From NCBI RefSeq assembly GCF_900103225.1, contig NZ_FNJH01000005.1, forward strand, positions 127,671 through 191,670: a stretch of DNA of 64,000 nucleotides. Reading direction: 5' to 3'. Below, piece by piece: positions 47,281 to 55,965 of this stretch (the first letter of the stretch is position 1; each line of letters opens with the position of its first letter). The DNA is from Pseudomonas congelans (GTDB lineage Bacteria; Pseudomonadota; Gammaproteobacteria; Pseudomonadales; Pseudomonadaceae). The notes under the pieces are model-generated. The model was not told the origin of the DNA. It ran no database searches and worked only from the letters and a program-made list of their open reading frames with translations. Made by a program: the position numbers and the translations under genes.

Positions 47281-47369
47281 GCAGACTCCAGACGTGCAAT
47301 TGAGGGCCACCTTATCCGCCTGTCTGACCGCTGGCAAACGCCTGCGTTCGGCGACAATCCACCAAGCCC

Positions 47370-47699
47370 TTAGGGCAGCAGGCGACAGCCCTGTCGCTCA
47401 CCCTGCCACGACGCGCTGCTGGTGCGTCCGAGGCCGCTGGCAATGACCCGTTTTTGACTGCTGTCGTCGACCAGCGTGCTGGGCAGATACTGCTTGATGT
47501 AGCCCTGGCAATACGCTTCGGAATTGTTCATGACGTACCTGCACGAGCAGTATTCCTTGGCGGTGTAGGCACTGATGATGGTCGGAAATGCCTGCAGGTT
47601 CACACGGTACTGCCAGGCGAGGATGGCAAGTGCGGCAACCATCAGCAACAGCAGGCTGCTGAAGGGACGGCGCAGGATGAACATTCGACGCGTACTCAT
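47370..47699 (-). CDS. Small membrane-anchored hypothetical protein
   Basis: 109 residues. A basic start (MSTRRMFILRRPF) precedes one hydrophobic helix (about 14-32), then a periplasmic domain with five Cys (YCSCRYVMNNSEAYCQGYIKQ) likely to form disulfides. It overlaps the serine hydrolase stop by four bases (ATGA), so it is co-translated with it. Function unknown; it may assist the hydrolase. Confidence 0.75.
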   Translation of the reverse strand: MSTRRMFILRRPFSSLLLLMVAALAILAWQYRVNLQAFPTIISAYTAKEYCSCRYVMNNSEAYCQGYIKQYLPSTLVDDSSQKRVIASGLGRTSSASWQGERQGCRLLP

Positions 47700-48802
47700 T
47701 GACCGCCCTCCTTGCCGAACGCGGCCTGTACGCGCTTGAGCATCTCATTGTGGTTGTAGGTACCGTCGCGGTCGTCGGCATAGCGCACGATCACCAGCTT
47801 CTGATCGGGAATCACATACAGCGCCTGCCCCCAATGCCCCAGTGCCGCGAAAGTCTCAGGGGGTGCGTCCGGCCACGGTCCTCTGCCGCCCTCGGCAGTA
47901 CGGTTGAGCCACCATTGGCCACCGGGCACTTCAACGCTGGCATCCACGCCTGTACCGGCAAACGGCGTCAACGCGAAGTCCATCCACTCCTTGTTGAGCA
48001 ACTGCCGATCCTGCCATTGCCCGCCGCGCTGCATCAGCAGGCCGATGCGGGCCAGATCGCGGGCGGTCATGTAGGCATAGGAAGAGCCTACAAATGTACC
48101 CGCACCATCGGTTTCCCAGACGGCACTGCGGATGCCGAGCGGGTCGAACAGCGCGGTCCATGGGTAATCCGCATAGGCCTCATAGCCGACCATCTTTTTC
48201 AAGGCCGCAGCCAGAACGGTGCTGTCGCCGCTGGAGTAGAGGTAAGTCTTGCCGGGGGGTTGGGCAGCGCGGTGATCGGCGGTGAAGCGCGCCATGTCGT
48301 CACGCCCGCGGGTGTAGAGCATGGCGACCACCGAGGAGTTGAGCGGAGCGTATTCGTAGTCTTCCTGCCAATCCAGACCCGAAGCCCAGTGCATCAGGTC
48401 TTTGATGGCGACCTCGGGGTGCACCTTGAACGGCGTGTAGAACTTCGCCACCGGATCATTCAGTTGAAAGCGTCCTTCTGCAAACGCCACCCCCAGCACC
48501 GTCGCCATGATGCTTTTGCTGATCGACCAGGTCAGGTGCGGCGTTTGCGCGGTGGTTACACCGCCGTAGCGCTCGTACACAACTTCGCCATCACGAATCA
48601 CCAGCAGCGCATCGGTGCGTATGCCCTTGCGCGTGGCGTCGTCGCGAGGCGGGAAGGCATAAGCCTCGAGCTCTTCGATGGCCGCAGATCGCGGCACAGA
48701 CTGAGAAGACCATTGCTCTGTCGGCCATGTTTGAGCAACGACGCCCTGGGCACTGAAGCCCAGGATCAGAACCAGACACAGGCGGACGAATCTATGCGGC
48801 AT
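47696..48802 (-). CDS. Class C beta-lactamase-like serine hydrolase
   Basis: 368 residues, signal peptide about 1-23 (ending VVA). The nucleophile motif SxxK is Ser93-Ile-Ser-Lys96 in HLTWSISKSIMATVLG. A Tyr motif is near YLYSSGDSTVL, and HWGQALYVIPDQ near the end supplies the third motif position. It is of the 6-aminohexanoate-dimer hydrolase/EstB type rather than AmpC, acting in the periplasm on esters or amides. Substrate unknown. It is first of a hydrolase-small protein unit. Confidence 0.85.
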   Translation of the reverse strand: MPHRFVRLCLVLILGFSAQGVVAQTWPTEQWSSQSVPRSAAIEELEAYAFPPRDDATRKGIRTDALLVIRDGEVVYERYGGVTTAQTPHLTWSISKSIMATVLGVAFAEGRFQLNDPVAKFYTPFKVHPEVAIKDLMHWASGLDWQEDYEYAPLNSSVVAMLYTRGRDDMARFTADHRAAQPPGKTYLYSSGDSTVLAAALKKMVGYEAYADYPWTALFDPLGIRSAVWETDGAGTFVGSSYAYMTARDLARIGLLMQRGGQWQDRQLLNKEWMDFALTPFAGTGVDASVEVPGGQWWLNRTAEGGRGPWPDAPPETFAALGHWGQALYVIPDQKLVIVRYADDRDGTYNHNEMLKRVQAAFGKEGGQ

Positions 48803-48892
48803 GACAGGGCCTCTAAAAAGTAATCGGCATACCGTATCAGCGTTTCATGACAGTCAGCTATCAACCCGGGAACGGACGTAAAGCGTCCAGAC

Positions 48893-49004
48893 CGGCATGC
48901 CCACGCAGAGCATGGGCACGATAGTGACCGTTCTTACCCCGCTCGTTCCTCACGCTCCAGCGTGGGAATGCATTGCGTGACGCTTCGCGTCACAAAGTCA
49001 CAAA
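48893..49004. repeat. Cluster of intergenic palindromes
   Basis: Three short dyads follow one another: GCCCA-N9-TGGGC near 48899, CACGCTCCAGCGTG at about 48951, and GTGACGCTTCGCGTCAC at about 48977. They resemble the REP-like repeats commonly seen between P. syringae genes. The remaining bases of the 48803-49195 interval carry no gene. Confidence 0.65.
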
Positions 49005-49195
49005 TCTGTGCCGCCCTGCACCCCTCAAGACCGGACGCAGAGGAAATGGCCACCGCGTCCCCCGTCACACAACCATCACCAAAGCTTCACAGGCATGACA
49101 CGCCATCTCCCTAGCCTGCAAGTACGGCAAAGCGCCTGGACAAATCAGTCAACCAGCCCTTTCTGCATCTGCAAGGCTGGCTCATGGAGATTCGT

Positions 49196-49951
49196 ATGAC
49201 CCAGATCGCCCGCATTCGTGACAACACTTCTGAACGTCGTCTTCAGGCCGAGCGCCTGATTGGAGCGCGCGCCTTGCAGGAAGCACAGGCATTGCGTTTC
49301 AGTGTGTTCAGCGAAGAGTTCAACGCCCGTCTCAACGGCGCTGAACAAGGCCTGGACATCGACGATTACGATGTTCACTGCTCGCACATCGGGGTACGCG
49401 ACCTGAACACCGGGCGTCTGGTTGCCACTACCCGGCTGCTCGACCATCAGGCCGCCAACACGCTGGGGCGCTTCTACAGCGAAGAAGAGTTCAGCCTGCA
49501 CGGGCTGGTCAATCTGCAAGGCCCGATCCTCGAACTGGGTCGCACCTGCGTCGATCCGGCCTATCGCAATGGCGGCACCATCGCAGTGTTGTGGAGCGAG
49601 CTGGCCGAGGTGCTCAACGAAGGCGGCTACAGCTACCTGATGGGCTGCGCAAGCATCCCGATGCAGGACGGCGGTATTCAGGCCCATGCGATCATGCAAC
49701 GCCTGCGCGAACGCTACCTGTGCAACGAGCACTTGCGCGCCGAGCCGAAGAATCCGCTGCCGACCCTCGACATCCCGAGCAATGTGATCTGCGAGATGCC
49801 ACCGCTGCTCAAGGCCTACATGCGTCTGGGGGCCAAGATCTGTGGCGAACCGTGCTGGGACGAAGACTTCCAGGTGGCCGACGTGTTCATCCTGCTCAAG
49901 CGCGATGACCTGTGCCCGCGCTACGCCCGCCACTTCAAGGCGGCCGTGTGA
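49196..49951 (+). CDS. olsB: Ornithine-acyl-ACP N-acyltransferase OlsB
   Basis: 251 residues of the OlsB/GNAT-like family. RFSVFSEEFNARLNGAEQGLDID and ILELGRTCVDPAYRNGGTIAVLW are diagnostic. It attaches a 3-hydroxy fatty acid to ornithine, giving lyso-ornithine lipid, a phosphorus-free membrane lipid made under phosphate limitation. ATG 49196 has GGAG six bases upstream. It overlaps olsA by one base. Confidence 0.9.
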   Translation: MTQIARIRDNTSERRLQAERLIGARALQEAQALRFSVFSEEFNARLNGAEQGLDIDDYDVHCSHIGVRDLNTGRLVATTRLLDHQAANTLGRFYSEEEFSLHGLVNLQGPILELGRTCVDPAYRNGGTIAVLWSELAEVLNEGGYSYLMGCASIPMQDGGIQAHAIMQRLRERYLCNEHLRAEPKNPLPTLDIPSNVICEMPPLLKAYMRLGAKICGEPCWDEDFQVADVFILLKRDDLCPRYARHFKAAV

Positions 49952-50745
49952 TGAGCCGGTTGCGCGGCTATGCCCGCGTAGTCCGGGTGCTACTGGTCGT
50001 AGCGCTCGGATTGACGATTGCCAGCGCGTTCGCAGTCCTGGAACGCACCAGAATCGGAGGGTCGATGGAGCGTCGGCAGCGCTGGAGCCGCTGGTTCATG
50101 GCGCGCCTGACCAACGCCCTGCCGTTTCGCGTCACCGTGACAGGTCAACTGCCGACCCAGCCCATGCTGTGGGTCAGCAACCATGTGTCATGGACCGACA
50201 TTGCACTGCTTGGCATGCTGGCACCGCTGTCGTTTCTGTCAAAAGCCGAAGTGCGGACCTGGCCGGTAGCGGGCTGGCTGGCGTTGAAGGCCGGTACGCT
50301 ATTCATTCGTCGCGGATCGGGCGACAGCCGTCTGATCCAGAAGCAGATGTGCAATCACCTGCAACAAGGCAACGCACTGCTGATCTTCCCCGAAGGCACC
50401 ACCACTGACGGCAAAAGCCTGCGCACCTTTCACGGTCGTCTGCTGTCCAGCGCCATTGATGCTGGGGTGCCGATCCAGCCGGTGGCCATTGGTTACTCGC
50501 GCAACGGCAAGCCAGACCCGATAGCCCCGTTCATTGGCGACGATGACTTGCTGTCGCATTTGCGCCGACTGTTCGCCAACGAGCAGAGCGACGTGCATAT
50601 TCACCTGCTGACACCTATCCCGACCGCTGATCAGGAACGCGCCGCACTGGCCTTCAAGGCCCAGCAGGCCGTTCAAGTGGCATTGTTTGGCGAGCCGCAG
50701 GCTCAGCCGAGCGAAGTGGTTTCGCGTCCGGCCAGAGCGGCCTGA
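49951..50745 (+). CDS. olsA: Lyso-ornithine lipid acyltransferase OlsA
   Basis: 264 residues, PlsC-like 1-acyltransferase. Motif I NHVSWTD (H-x4-D) and motif III FPEGTTTDG are intact; one N-terminal membrane helix (about 10-30). It O-acylates lyso-ornithine lipid to finish ornithine lipid. It starts in a TGATG overlap with olsB; the upstream frame to 49912 is not needed. The 3' end overlaps the convergent acpH gene by 43 bases. Confidence 0.9.
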   Translation: MSRLRGYARVVRVLLVVALGLTIASAFAVLERTRIGGSMERRQRWSRWFMARLTNALPFRVTVTGQLPTQPMLWVSNHVSWTDIALLGMLAPLSFLSKAEVRTWPVAGWLALKAGTLFIRRGSGDSRLIQKQMCNHLQQGNALLIFPEGTTTDGKSLRTFHGRLLSSAIDAGVPIQPVAIGYSRNGKPDPIAPFIGDDDLLSHLRRLFANEQSDVHIHLLTPIPTADQERAALAFKAQQAVQVALFGEPQAQPSEVVSRPARAA

Positions 50746-51302
50746 GCGAAATCCTCGAGTAACGGATAAAACTCAGCGAAATCCGCACTCAAGGGCTGGT
50801 ACAGCGCCTGCAGTTCCTGCATGCCGCCGGCCAGCCCTTCGGGTCGTGACAGGCGTCGGGATATCCCGCTCAACACCTGCTCCAGCACCCCGAAATCCCG
50901 GTATGACCCCAGCCAGTCCTGCGCCGCCATGCGCGGTGCGATCAGCGCCAGCCGCTCGGGCAATTGCGGCTCGGCAGCCAGCGTGCCATAGACCTTGCGG
51001 GTGAATGCGTCCAACGGCAGGTCAGCGTAACGATGCCAGTCGCGCGCCAGGCAATGATCGAAAAAGACATCGAGCATGATGCCCGCATAACGCCGTCTCT
51101 GGAGCGGAAAGCGGGCAATAGAGGCCTTGATCAGCGGATGACTGTCAGTGAAGGCGTCGATGCTGCGATGCAGACGAATCGCCGCTTCGAGCTCCGCAGG
51201 AAAACGTCCCGGCAGCGGACCTTTGACGAAGTCGCCATACAGGCTGCCAAGCAATTGAGCAGGTCGATGCCCACCAAGATGAAGATGTGCCAAGTAGTTC
51301 AT
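50703..51302 (-). CDS. acpH: Acyl carrier protein phosphodiesterase AcpH
   Basis: 199 residues. The family blocks MNYLAHLHLGG, LLGSLYGDFVKGPLPGRFP and LHRSIDAFTDSHP with the metal-binding His/Asp residues are present. It removes the 4'-phosphopantetheine prosthetic group from holo-ACP. ATG 51302 is used; the extension to 51392 has no support. It is divergent from the arsR gene. Confidence 0.88.
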   Translation of the reverse strand: MNYLAHLHLGGHRPAQLLGSLYGDFVKGPLPGRFPAELEAAIRLHRSIDAFTDSHPLIKASIARFPLQRRRYAGIMLDVFFDHCLARDWHRYADLPLDAFTRKVYGTLAAEPQLPERLALIAPRMAAQDWLGSYRDFGVLEQVLSGISRRLSRPEGLAGGMQELQALYQPLSADFAEFYPLLEDFAQAALAGRETTSLG

Positions 51303-51339
51303 GGCTGCAAGCCTAGGCCGCTTTCGGACCTTCTGTCCA

Positions 51340-51439
51340 TATATCGTTATAACCCGATATAGCGATTTGTCTGATCCTAAGCACATAATCATATTTGTAT
51401 ATCGCGAAATACAGATATAAGGTTCGCTCTATCGCGATA
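51340..51439. promoter_or_regulatory. Three TATATCG-type dyads, ArsR-operator candidates
   Basis: TATATCG-N8-CGATATA at 51340-51361 is perfect. A second dyad TATATCG with CaGATATA (51398-51419) has one extra base. A third is the palindrome TATCGCGATA (51430-51439), 28 bases before the arsR start. All lie between acpH and arsR, where an autoregulated repressor would bind. Confidence 0.6.
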
Positions 51440-51466
51440 TAACGCTACACCGCCTGTGAGAACGAC

Positions 51467-51781
51467 ATGCCTATCGACCTCGACGACATAATAAAAGCTC
51501 TGGCCCACCCGGTCCGCCGAGAAATCCTGACCTGGCTGAAGAACCCCCGCGCAAGCTTTCCCGCCCAGGAATACTCGATCGAACACGGCGTGTGCGCCGG
51601 ACAGATCGATCAGCGTGCGGGATTGTCACAATCCACTGTCTCGGCCCATCTGGCGACCTTGCAACGTGCTGGTCTGATCAGCAGCAAGAAGGTCGGACAA
51701 TGGCATTTCTTCAGACGCAACGAAGAAGTCATACAGGCATTCGTTCAGGCGCTGGTTGAAGAACTGAACAACCCGACCTGA
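51467..51781 (+). CDS. ArsR-family winged-helix repressor
   Basis: 104 residues. LAHPVRREILTWL opens the domain, and the recognition helix AGLSQSTVSAHLATLQRAGLI is typical. The metal-site Cys-x-Cys of true ArsR/SmtB is missing; a lone Cys lies in GVCAGQID, so it likely senses an organic or redox ligand. It is first in an operon with an MFS pump and an Old Yellow Enzyme, so electrophile or xenobiotic stress is the likely cue. Confidence 0.87.
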   Translation: MPIDLDDIIKALAHPVRREILTWLKNPRASFPAQEYSIEHGVCAGQIDQRAGLSQSTVSAHLATLQRAGLISSKKVGQWHFFRRNEEVIQAFVQALVEELNNPT

Positions 51782-51809
51782 TTTTCCAACGTTTACCAGG
51801 AGCTGCCCC

Positions 51810-52976
51810 GTGCCTCTTTCGCTACTCATTCTGGCCCTGAGCGCCTTCGCCATCGGCACCACCGAATTCGTCATCATGGGCCTGCTGCCTGATGTGGCGG
51901 CCGACCTCGGTGTATCGATCCCCGGTGCAGGCTGGCTGGTGACCGGCTATGCGCTGGGTGTCGCCGTCGGTGCGCCGTTCATGGCCATGGCCACGGCAAA
52001 ACTGCCGCGCAAGGCCGCGCTGGTCACGCTGATGGGGGTTTTCATCATCGGCAACCTGCTCTGTGCACTGGCCAGCGACTACAACGTCCTGATGTTCGCC
52101 CGCGTGGTGACTGCACTGTGTCACGGTGCGTTCTTCGGCATCGGCTCGGTGGTTGCCGCAGGTCTGGTGCCCGCCAACCGGCGCGCCTCAGCAGTGGCCT
52201 TGATGTTCACCGGCCTGACCCTGGCCAACGTGCTGGGCGTGCCGCTGGGTACTGCGCTGGGTCAATACGCAGGCTGGCGCTCGACGTTCTGGGCCGTCAC
52301 GGTCATCGGCGTGATTGCGCTGATCGGCCTGATCCGCTTCCTGCCGACCAACCGCAATGAAGAAAAGCTCGACATGCGCGCTGAACTGGGCGCTCTCCGG
52401 GGGGCCGGCATCTGGCTGTCGCTGACCATGACTGCACTGTTCTCAGCGTCCATGTTCACCCTGTTCACTTACATTGCCCCGCTGCTCGGCGAAGTCACCG
52501 GTGTATCACCCAACGGCGTGACCTGGACCCTGCTGCTCATCGGCCTGGGCCTGACCGCCGGCAACGTGATCGGCGGCAAGATGGCCGACCGCCGCCTGTC
52601 GTCCACGCTGATCGGCGTATTCGTCTCGATGGCGGTGATCTCCACCGTGCTCAGCTGGACCAGCACCGCGTTGATCCCGGCTGAAATCACCCTGTTCCTC
52701 TGGGCAGTCGCGGCCTTCGCTGCCGTCCCGGCCCTGCAGATCAACGTGGTGACGTTCGGCAAAGCCGCACCGAACCTGGTTTCAACCCTGAACATCGGTG
52801 CCTTCAACGTCGGCAACGCGCTGGGCGCCTGGGTCGGTGGCAGCGTCATCGCTCATGGCCTGGGCCTGACCAGCGTACCGCTGGCCGCCGCCATCCTGGC
52901 CGTGCTGGCGCTGCTGATTACCCTGATTACCTTTCGTCAGACCGGCAACCCCGATCTGGCCCCTGCTACGCATTGA
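51810..52976 (+). CDS. MFS exporter (AraJ/DHA1 type)
   Basis: 388 residues with 12 membrane segments. FAIGTTEFVIMGLLPDVAADLG is the conserved first segment of the AraJ/YdhP-like group, and motif A is degenerate at PFMAMATAKLPRKAAL. It starts with GTG 51810, preceded by AGGAG at seven bases. It lies between the arsR gene (28-base gap) and xenB (21-base gap), so it probably expels the xenobiotic or product. Confidence 0.87.
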   Translation: MPLSLLILALSAFAIGTTEFVIMGLLPDVAADLGVSIPGAGWLVTGYALGVAVGAPFMAMATAKLPRKAALVTLMGVFIIGNLLCALASDYNVLMFARVVTALCHGAFFGIGSVVAAGLVPANRRASAVALMFTGLTLANVLGVPLGTALGQYAGWRSTFWAVTVIGVIALIGLIRFLPTNRNEEKLDMRAELGALRGAGIWLSLTMTALFSASMFTLFTYIAPLLGEVTGVSPNGVTWTLLLIGLGLTAGNVIGGKMADRRLSSTLIGVFVSMAVISTVLSWTSTALIPAEITLFLWAVAAFAAVPALQINVVTFGKAAPNLVSTLNIGAFNVGNALGAWVGGSVIAHGLGLTSVPLAAAILAVLALLITLITFRQTGNPDLAPATH

Positions 52977-52997
52977 TCAATTACGAGGATTCGACAC

Positions 52998-54047
52998 GTG
53001 ACGACTATCTTTGACCCGATCACCCTGGGCGATCTGCAACTGCCCAACCGCATCATCATGGCCCCACTGACACGCTGCCGTGCCGATGAAGGCCGTGTAC
53101 CGAACGCGATGATGGCCGAGTATTACGTTCAGCGCGCCTCGGCCGGCCTGATCCTGACCGAGGCCACCTCTGTCACTCCGATGGGCGTGGGCTACCCCGA
53201 CACCCCGGGCATCTGGTCCAACGATCAGGTACGTGGCTGGAGCAACATCACCAAGGCAGTGCATAACGCCGGTGGCCGTATCGCCCTGCAGTTGTGGCAC
53301 GTGGGTCGTATTTCCCACCCTTCCTACCTGGACGGCGAAACCCCGGTCGCGCCGAGTGCCATCGCGGCCGAAGGCCACGTCAGCCTGATGCGCCCGATCA
53401 CCCCACTGCCAACCCCGCGCGCGCTGGAGCTGGCGGAAATCGGCGACATCGTCGAGGCCTATCGCGTCGGTGCGGAAAACGCCAAGGCTGCGGGCTTCGA
53501 CGGCGTGGAAGTGCATGGCGCCAACGGCTATCTGCTTGAACAGTTCCTGCTGACCGGCAGCAACCAGCGCACCGACGAGTACGGCGGTTCGGTAGAAAAT
53601 CGTGCGCGTCTGCTGCTGGAAGTGACTGACGCAGTCATTGATGTCTGGGGCGCTGGCCGTGTAGGCGTTCACCTCTCGCCTCGCTTCGACATGCACGACA
53701 TGAGCGATGCAAACCGTGCTGAAACCTTCAGCTACGTGGCCAAAGAGCTCGGCAAGCGCGGTATCGCATTCATCTGTGCCCGTGAGCATGATGCTGAAGA
53801 CAGCCTCGGCCCACAGTTGAAGAAAGACTTCGGCGGCGTTTATATCGCCAACGAGAAGTTCACCAAAGACAGCGCCAATGCCTGGCTGGCAGAAGGCAAG
53901 GCCGATGCAATCGCGTTCGGTGTGCCTTACATCGCCAACCCGGACCTGCCGGAGCGGCTGGCCAGCGATGCCCCTCTGAACGAAGCCCACCCGGAGACGT
54001 TCTACGCCAAAGGGCCGGTCGGTTACATCGACTACCCGCGTCTGTAA
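52998..54047 (+). CDS. xenB: Old Yellow Enzyme / xenobiotic reductase (XenB-like)
   Basis: 349 residues, an FMN TIM-barrel. LPNRIIMAPLTRCRADEG opens the barrel. The substrate-anion site is His-Gly-Ala-Asn in GVEVHGANGYLLEQFL, and SNQRTDEYGGSVENRARL is a strong family mark. It reduces alkenes, nitro-esters, nitroaromatics or N-ethylmaleimide with NADPH. It is the third gene of the arsR operon and ends at a clear terminator. Confidence 0.9.
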   Translation: MTTIFDPITLGDLQLPNRIIMAPLTRCRADEGRVPNAMMAEYYVQRASAGLILTEATSVTPMGVGYPDTPGIWSNDQVRGWSNITKAVHNAGGRIALQLWHVGRISHPSYLDGETPVAPSAIAAEGHVSLMRPITPLPTPRALELAEIGDIVEAYRVGAENAKAAGFDGVEVHGANGYLLEQFLLTGSNQRTDEYGGSVENRARLLLEVTDAVIDVWGAGRVGVHLSPRFDMHDMSDANRAETFSYVAKELGKRGIAFICAREHDAEDSLGPQLKKDFGGVYIANEKFTKDSANAWLAEGKADAIAFGVPYIANPDLPERLASDAPLNEAHPETFYAKGPVGYIDYPRL

Positions 54048-54064
54048 AACGTTACTGCAACGCC

Positions 54065-54097
54065 AAAAACCCTGACTCGCAAGAGCCAGGGTTTTTT
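54065..54097 (+). terminator. Terminator after xenB
   Basis: AAAAACCCTG and CAGGGTTTTT form the stem, with six T at the end. Confidence 0.92.
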
Positions 54098-54119
54098 ATC
54101 GCCCGTGAAACGGTGACCG

Positions 54120-54893
54120 CTACAGTGCAGCGTCAGGCTTGACCGTACCTAACACATTGCCTTCGGCGTCGGTGACCGTACCATCCACCATTTTCCAGCG
54201 GCCGTCCGGGTAGTTGACCGAACCATCCGCAAAAACCCAGGTTCCGTCCTTGTGCTGGACGTCACCATTGGGGTGCTCTATCGAGCCATCAGCATTCACC
54301 GTCGTGCCGTCCAGATTCTGCACGGTTCCGTCCGGATGGGTGACGGATTGACCATCTGCAGACTCGACGCTGCCGTTTGGATAGCTGACCGTGCCGTCCG
54401 GGTTGGCCACGCTGTTAGGCGGCTGGACCAGCTGCAGGACGCCCGTTGTGGTGTTGACGACCGCCAGTAGCTTGTCCAGACGCGAGGGTGCCGCAGGTAT
54501 CGGGGGCACAGTTTGCGGTACTGGCTCAGTAGTAGAGGGCTTGACCTGCGGTTTGACCGGCGGCTTGATCGGGTCCGTTGTCTTGACCGGCGGTTTGACT
54601 GGCGGCTTGACCGGGTCCGTTGTCTTGACCGGCGGCTTGACTGGCGGCTTGACCGGGTCCGTTGTCTTGACCGGCGGCTTGACTGGCGGCTTGACCGGGT
54701 CCGTTGTCTTGACCGGAGGCTTCACCGGCGGTTTGACCGGATTTGTCACCTTGACCGGAGGCTTGATGTTTACTTTTGGTTTGGTTGATACCAGATACTC
54801 TGGATGTATGGACTGAAGTTCTTCAGCAACGACGTCATCTCTTTCGATGTTTTCTTCCGGTGTATTGGGGCGCATATCCTTGATTCCATTCAT
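54120..54893 (-). CDS. Two-repeat proline/DGT protein of unknown function
   Basis: 257 residues. After an acidic start (about 1-38), residues about 39-120 are a Pro/Lys/Val array made of the unit PVKPPVKTTDPVKP repeated about four times, with diverged flanks. The second half (about 155-250) is a different array, xDGTVxxPNGS-like units every 7-12 residues (for example YPNGSVESADG, HPDGTVQNLDG), likely a beta-turn structure. No signal peptide or membrane helix is obvious. GGAG is nine bases before ATG 54893. It is not recognised; the Pro/Lys segment resembles a spacer across a wall or envelope layer. Confidence 0.8.
   Translation of the reverse strand: MNGIKDMRPNTPEENIERDDVVAEELQSIHPEYLVSTKPKVNIKPPVKVTNPVKPPVKPPVKTTDPVKPPVKPPVKTTDPVKPPVKPPVKTTDPVKPPVKPPVKTTDPIKPPVKPQVKPSTTEPVPQTVPPIPAAPSRLDKLLAVVNTTTGVLQLVQPPNSVANPDGTVSYPNGSVESADGQSVTHPDGTVQNLDGTTVNADGSIEHPNGDVQHKDGTWVFADGSVNYPDGRWKMVDGTVTDAEGNVLGTVKPDAAL
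54571..54738. repeat. 42-base tandem repeat in the proline-rich gene
   Basis: GGGTCCGTTGTC recurs at 54571, 54613, 54655 and 54697 with a 42-base period and almost no divergence in the middle copies. Such arrays vary in copy number by slippage, changing the length of the proline-rich spacer. Confidence 0.85.
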
Positions 54894-54991
54894 TATTGAA
54901 ACTCCATTTAGTTAACTGCCAGACAAGCGTAAGCCTTCCCTCGATTGGCAAGCGCATATTTATTTATCAGAGGTAAAAAAGACCGGAGCAT

Positions 54992-55021
54992 TTGCCTGCC
55001 GCCATGGATAGCGGCAGGCAA
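54992..55021 (-). terminator. Hairpin downstream of the coiled-coil gene
   Basis: TTGCCTGCCGC and its exact complement form an 11-base-pair stem with an 8-base loop. A T-run on the minus strand occurs only about 10 bases later, so it may serve mRNA stability rather than termination. Confidence 0.6.
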
Positions 55022-55029
55022 GCCCGGGG

Positions 55030-55881
55030 TCAACGACGAGCGTTGAGCTGTTGCGACAGATTCTGGATCTGGCTGGTCAGGGTATTGATGTTGCGAGTGA
55101 CCTGAGCACGAAACGCATCGAACTCGGCAGTGCTGGCCTCTGCAGCAGGAGCCGGGCGGTTTTCCTGCTGGCTTTTCAGAACCATCAGGTCCTGTTCCAG
55201 ACGTTCGACAGCGGCAGACGGATTGCCCTGCTTTTTCAGCGTGGCGACATCGGCTGCAACACTTTTGATCTGCGCATCCAGCTTGCCCTGATCAGCCTGA
55301 GCCGTCTTCAGGTCTGGCAACGCCGCCTTGAGCGTGGTCAGTTCAGTGACAACGCTTTTAAGCTGTTCCTGCAACTGCGCGTTTTCACTCTGCTGCTGCG
55401 CGGTTTGCGCGGCCATCTGCTCCAGGCGCTTGTCGAGACTGCCCTGCTGGCCTTCGACGCCTTCGCGTTGTTTGTCCTGATCTTCCAACTGCGCTTCCAG
55501 CAACTTGATTCGCTGCTTGAGCGCCTCTCCATCACTGGAAAGTGCTTCAGTGGCGACAACCTTGCCGGAAATATCCTGCAGGCGCCCCGCCGCTTCTTCG
55601 CTGATGCGCGCGAAGCTTTCCTGAGTGGCCACTAACTGCTGTTCCATCAGGGAAACCTGCTGAAAACTCCACCAGCCCAGACCGCAGAAGGCAATGAACA
55701 GCGCCCCGACCAACGCCCACAAAGGTCCGGTGCTCGGCGCCTTGACCTTGACTACAGGCGTGGTGCGCGAATAGACGGTGGTGCGATCGCGTGCGCCATT
55801 GCTCGGCGCGAAGTCGTCATCGTCGTCCTTGGCGCTCAGGCTGGGGACGTCATCGACGTCGTCGTATGGATCGTTGCGCAT
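55030..55881 (-). CDS. Inner-membrane coiled-coil protein
   Basis: 283 residues. An acidic cytosolic start (about 1-47, DDVDDVPSLSAKDDDDDFAP) precedes one membrane helix (about 53-72), and a long heptad-rich coiled coil fills the rest (about 75-280, many Leu/Gln/Glu/Lys). It is likely bitopic with the coil in the periplasm, resembling divisome or envelope spacers. Function unknown. Confidence 0.75.
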   Translation of the reverse strand: MRNDPYDDVDDVPSLSAKDDDDDFAPSNGARDRTTVYSRTTPVVKVKAPSTGPLWALVGALFIAFCGLGWWSFQQVSLMEQQLVATQESFARISEEAAGRLQDISGKVVATEALSSDGEALKQRIKLLEAQLEDQDKQREGVEGQQGSLDKRLEQMAAQTAQQQSENAQLQEQLKSVVTELTTLKAALPDLKTAQADQGKLDAQIKSVAADVATLKKQGNPSAAVERLEQDLMVLKSQQENRPAPAAEASTAEFDAFRAQVTRNINTLTSQIQNLSQQLNARR

Positions 55882-55965
55882 GAATAACCCTTCAGGAAGC
55901 TGTTAAATCAAAGTTCGGCAGTATAACAACAGCGCAGATTCAATCTCACTGTGCTACTACCGCAT

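Noticed and set aside
54571..54738. CRISPR array
   Set aside because: Units are directly adjacent without unique spacers and are part of a coding frame.
54513..54788. Plus-strand frame with Arg/Leu/Asp repeats opposite the proline-rich gene
   Set aside because: It mirrors the 42-base repeats; no start signal, and the minus frame extends far beyond the repeat.
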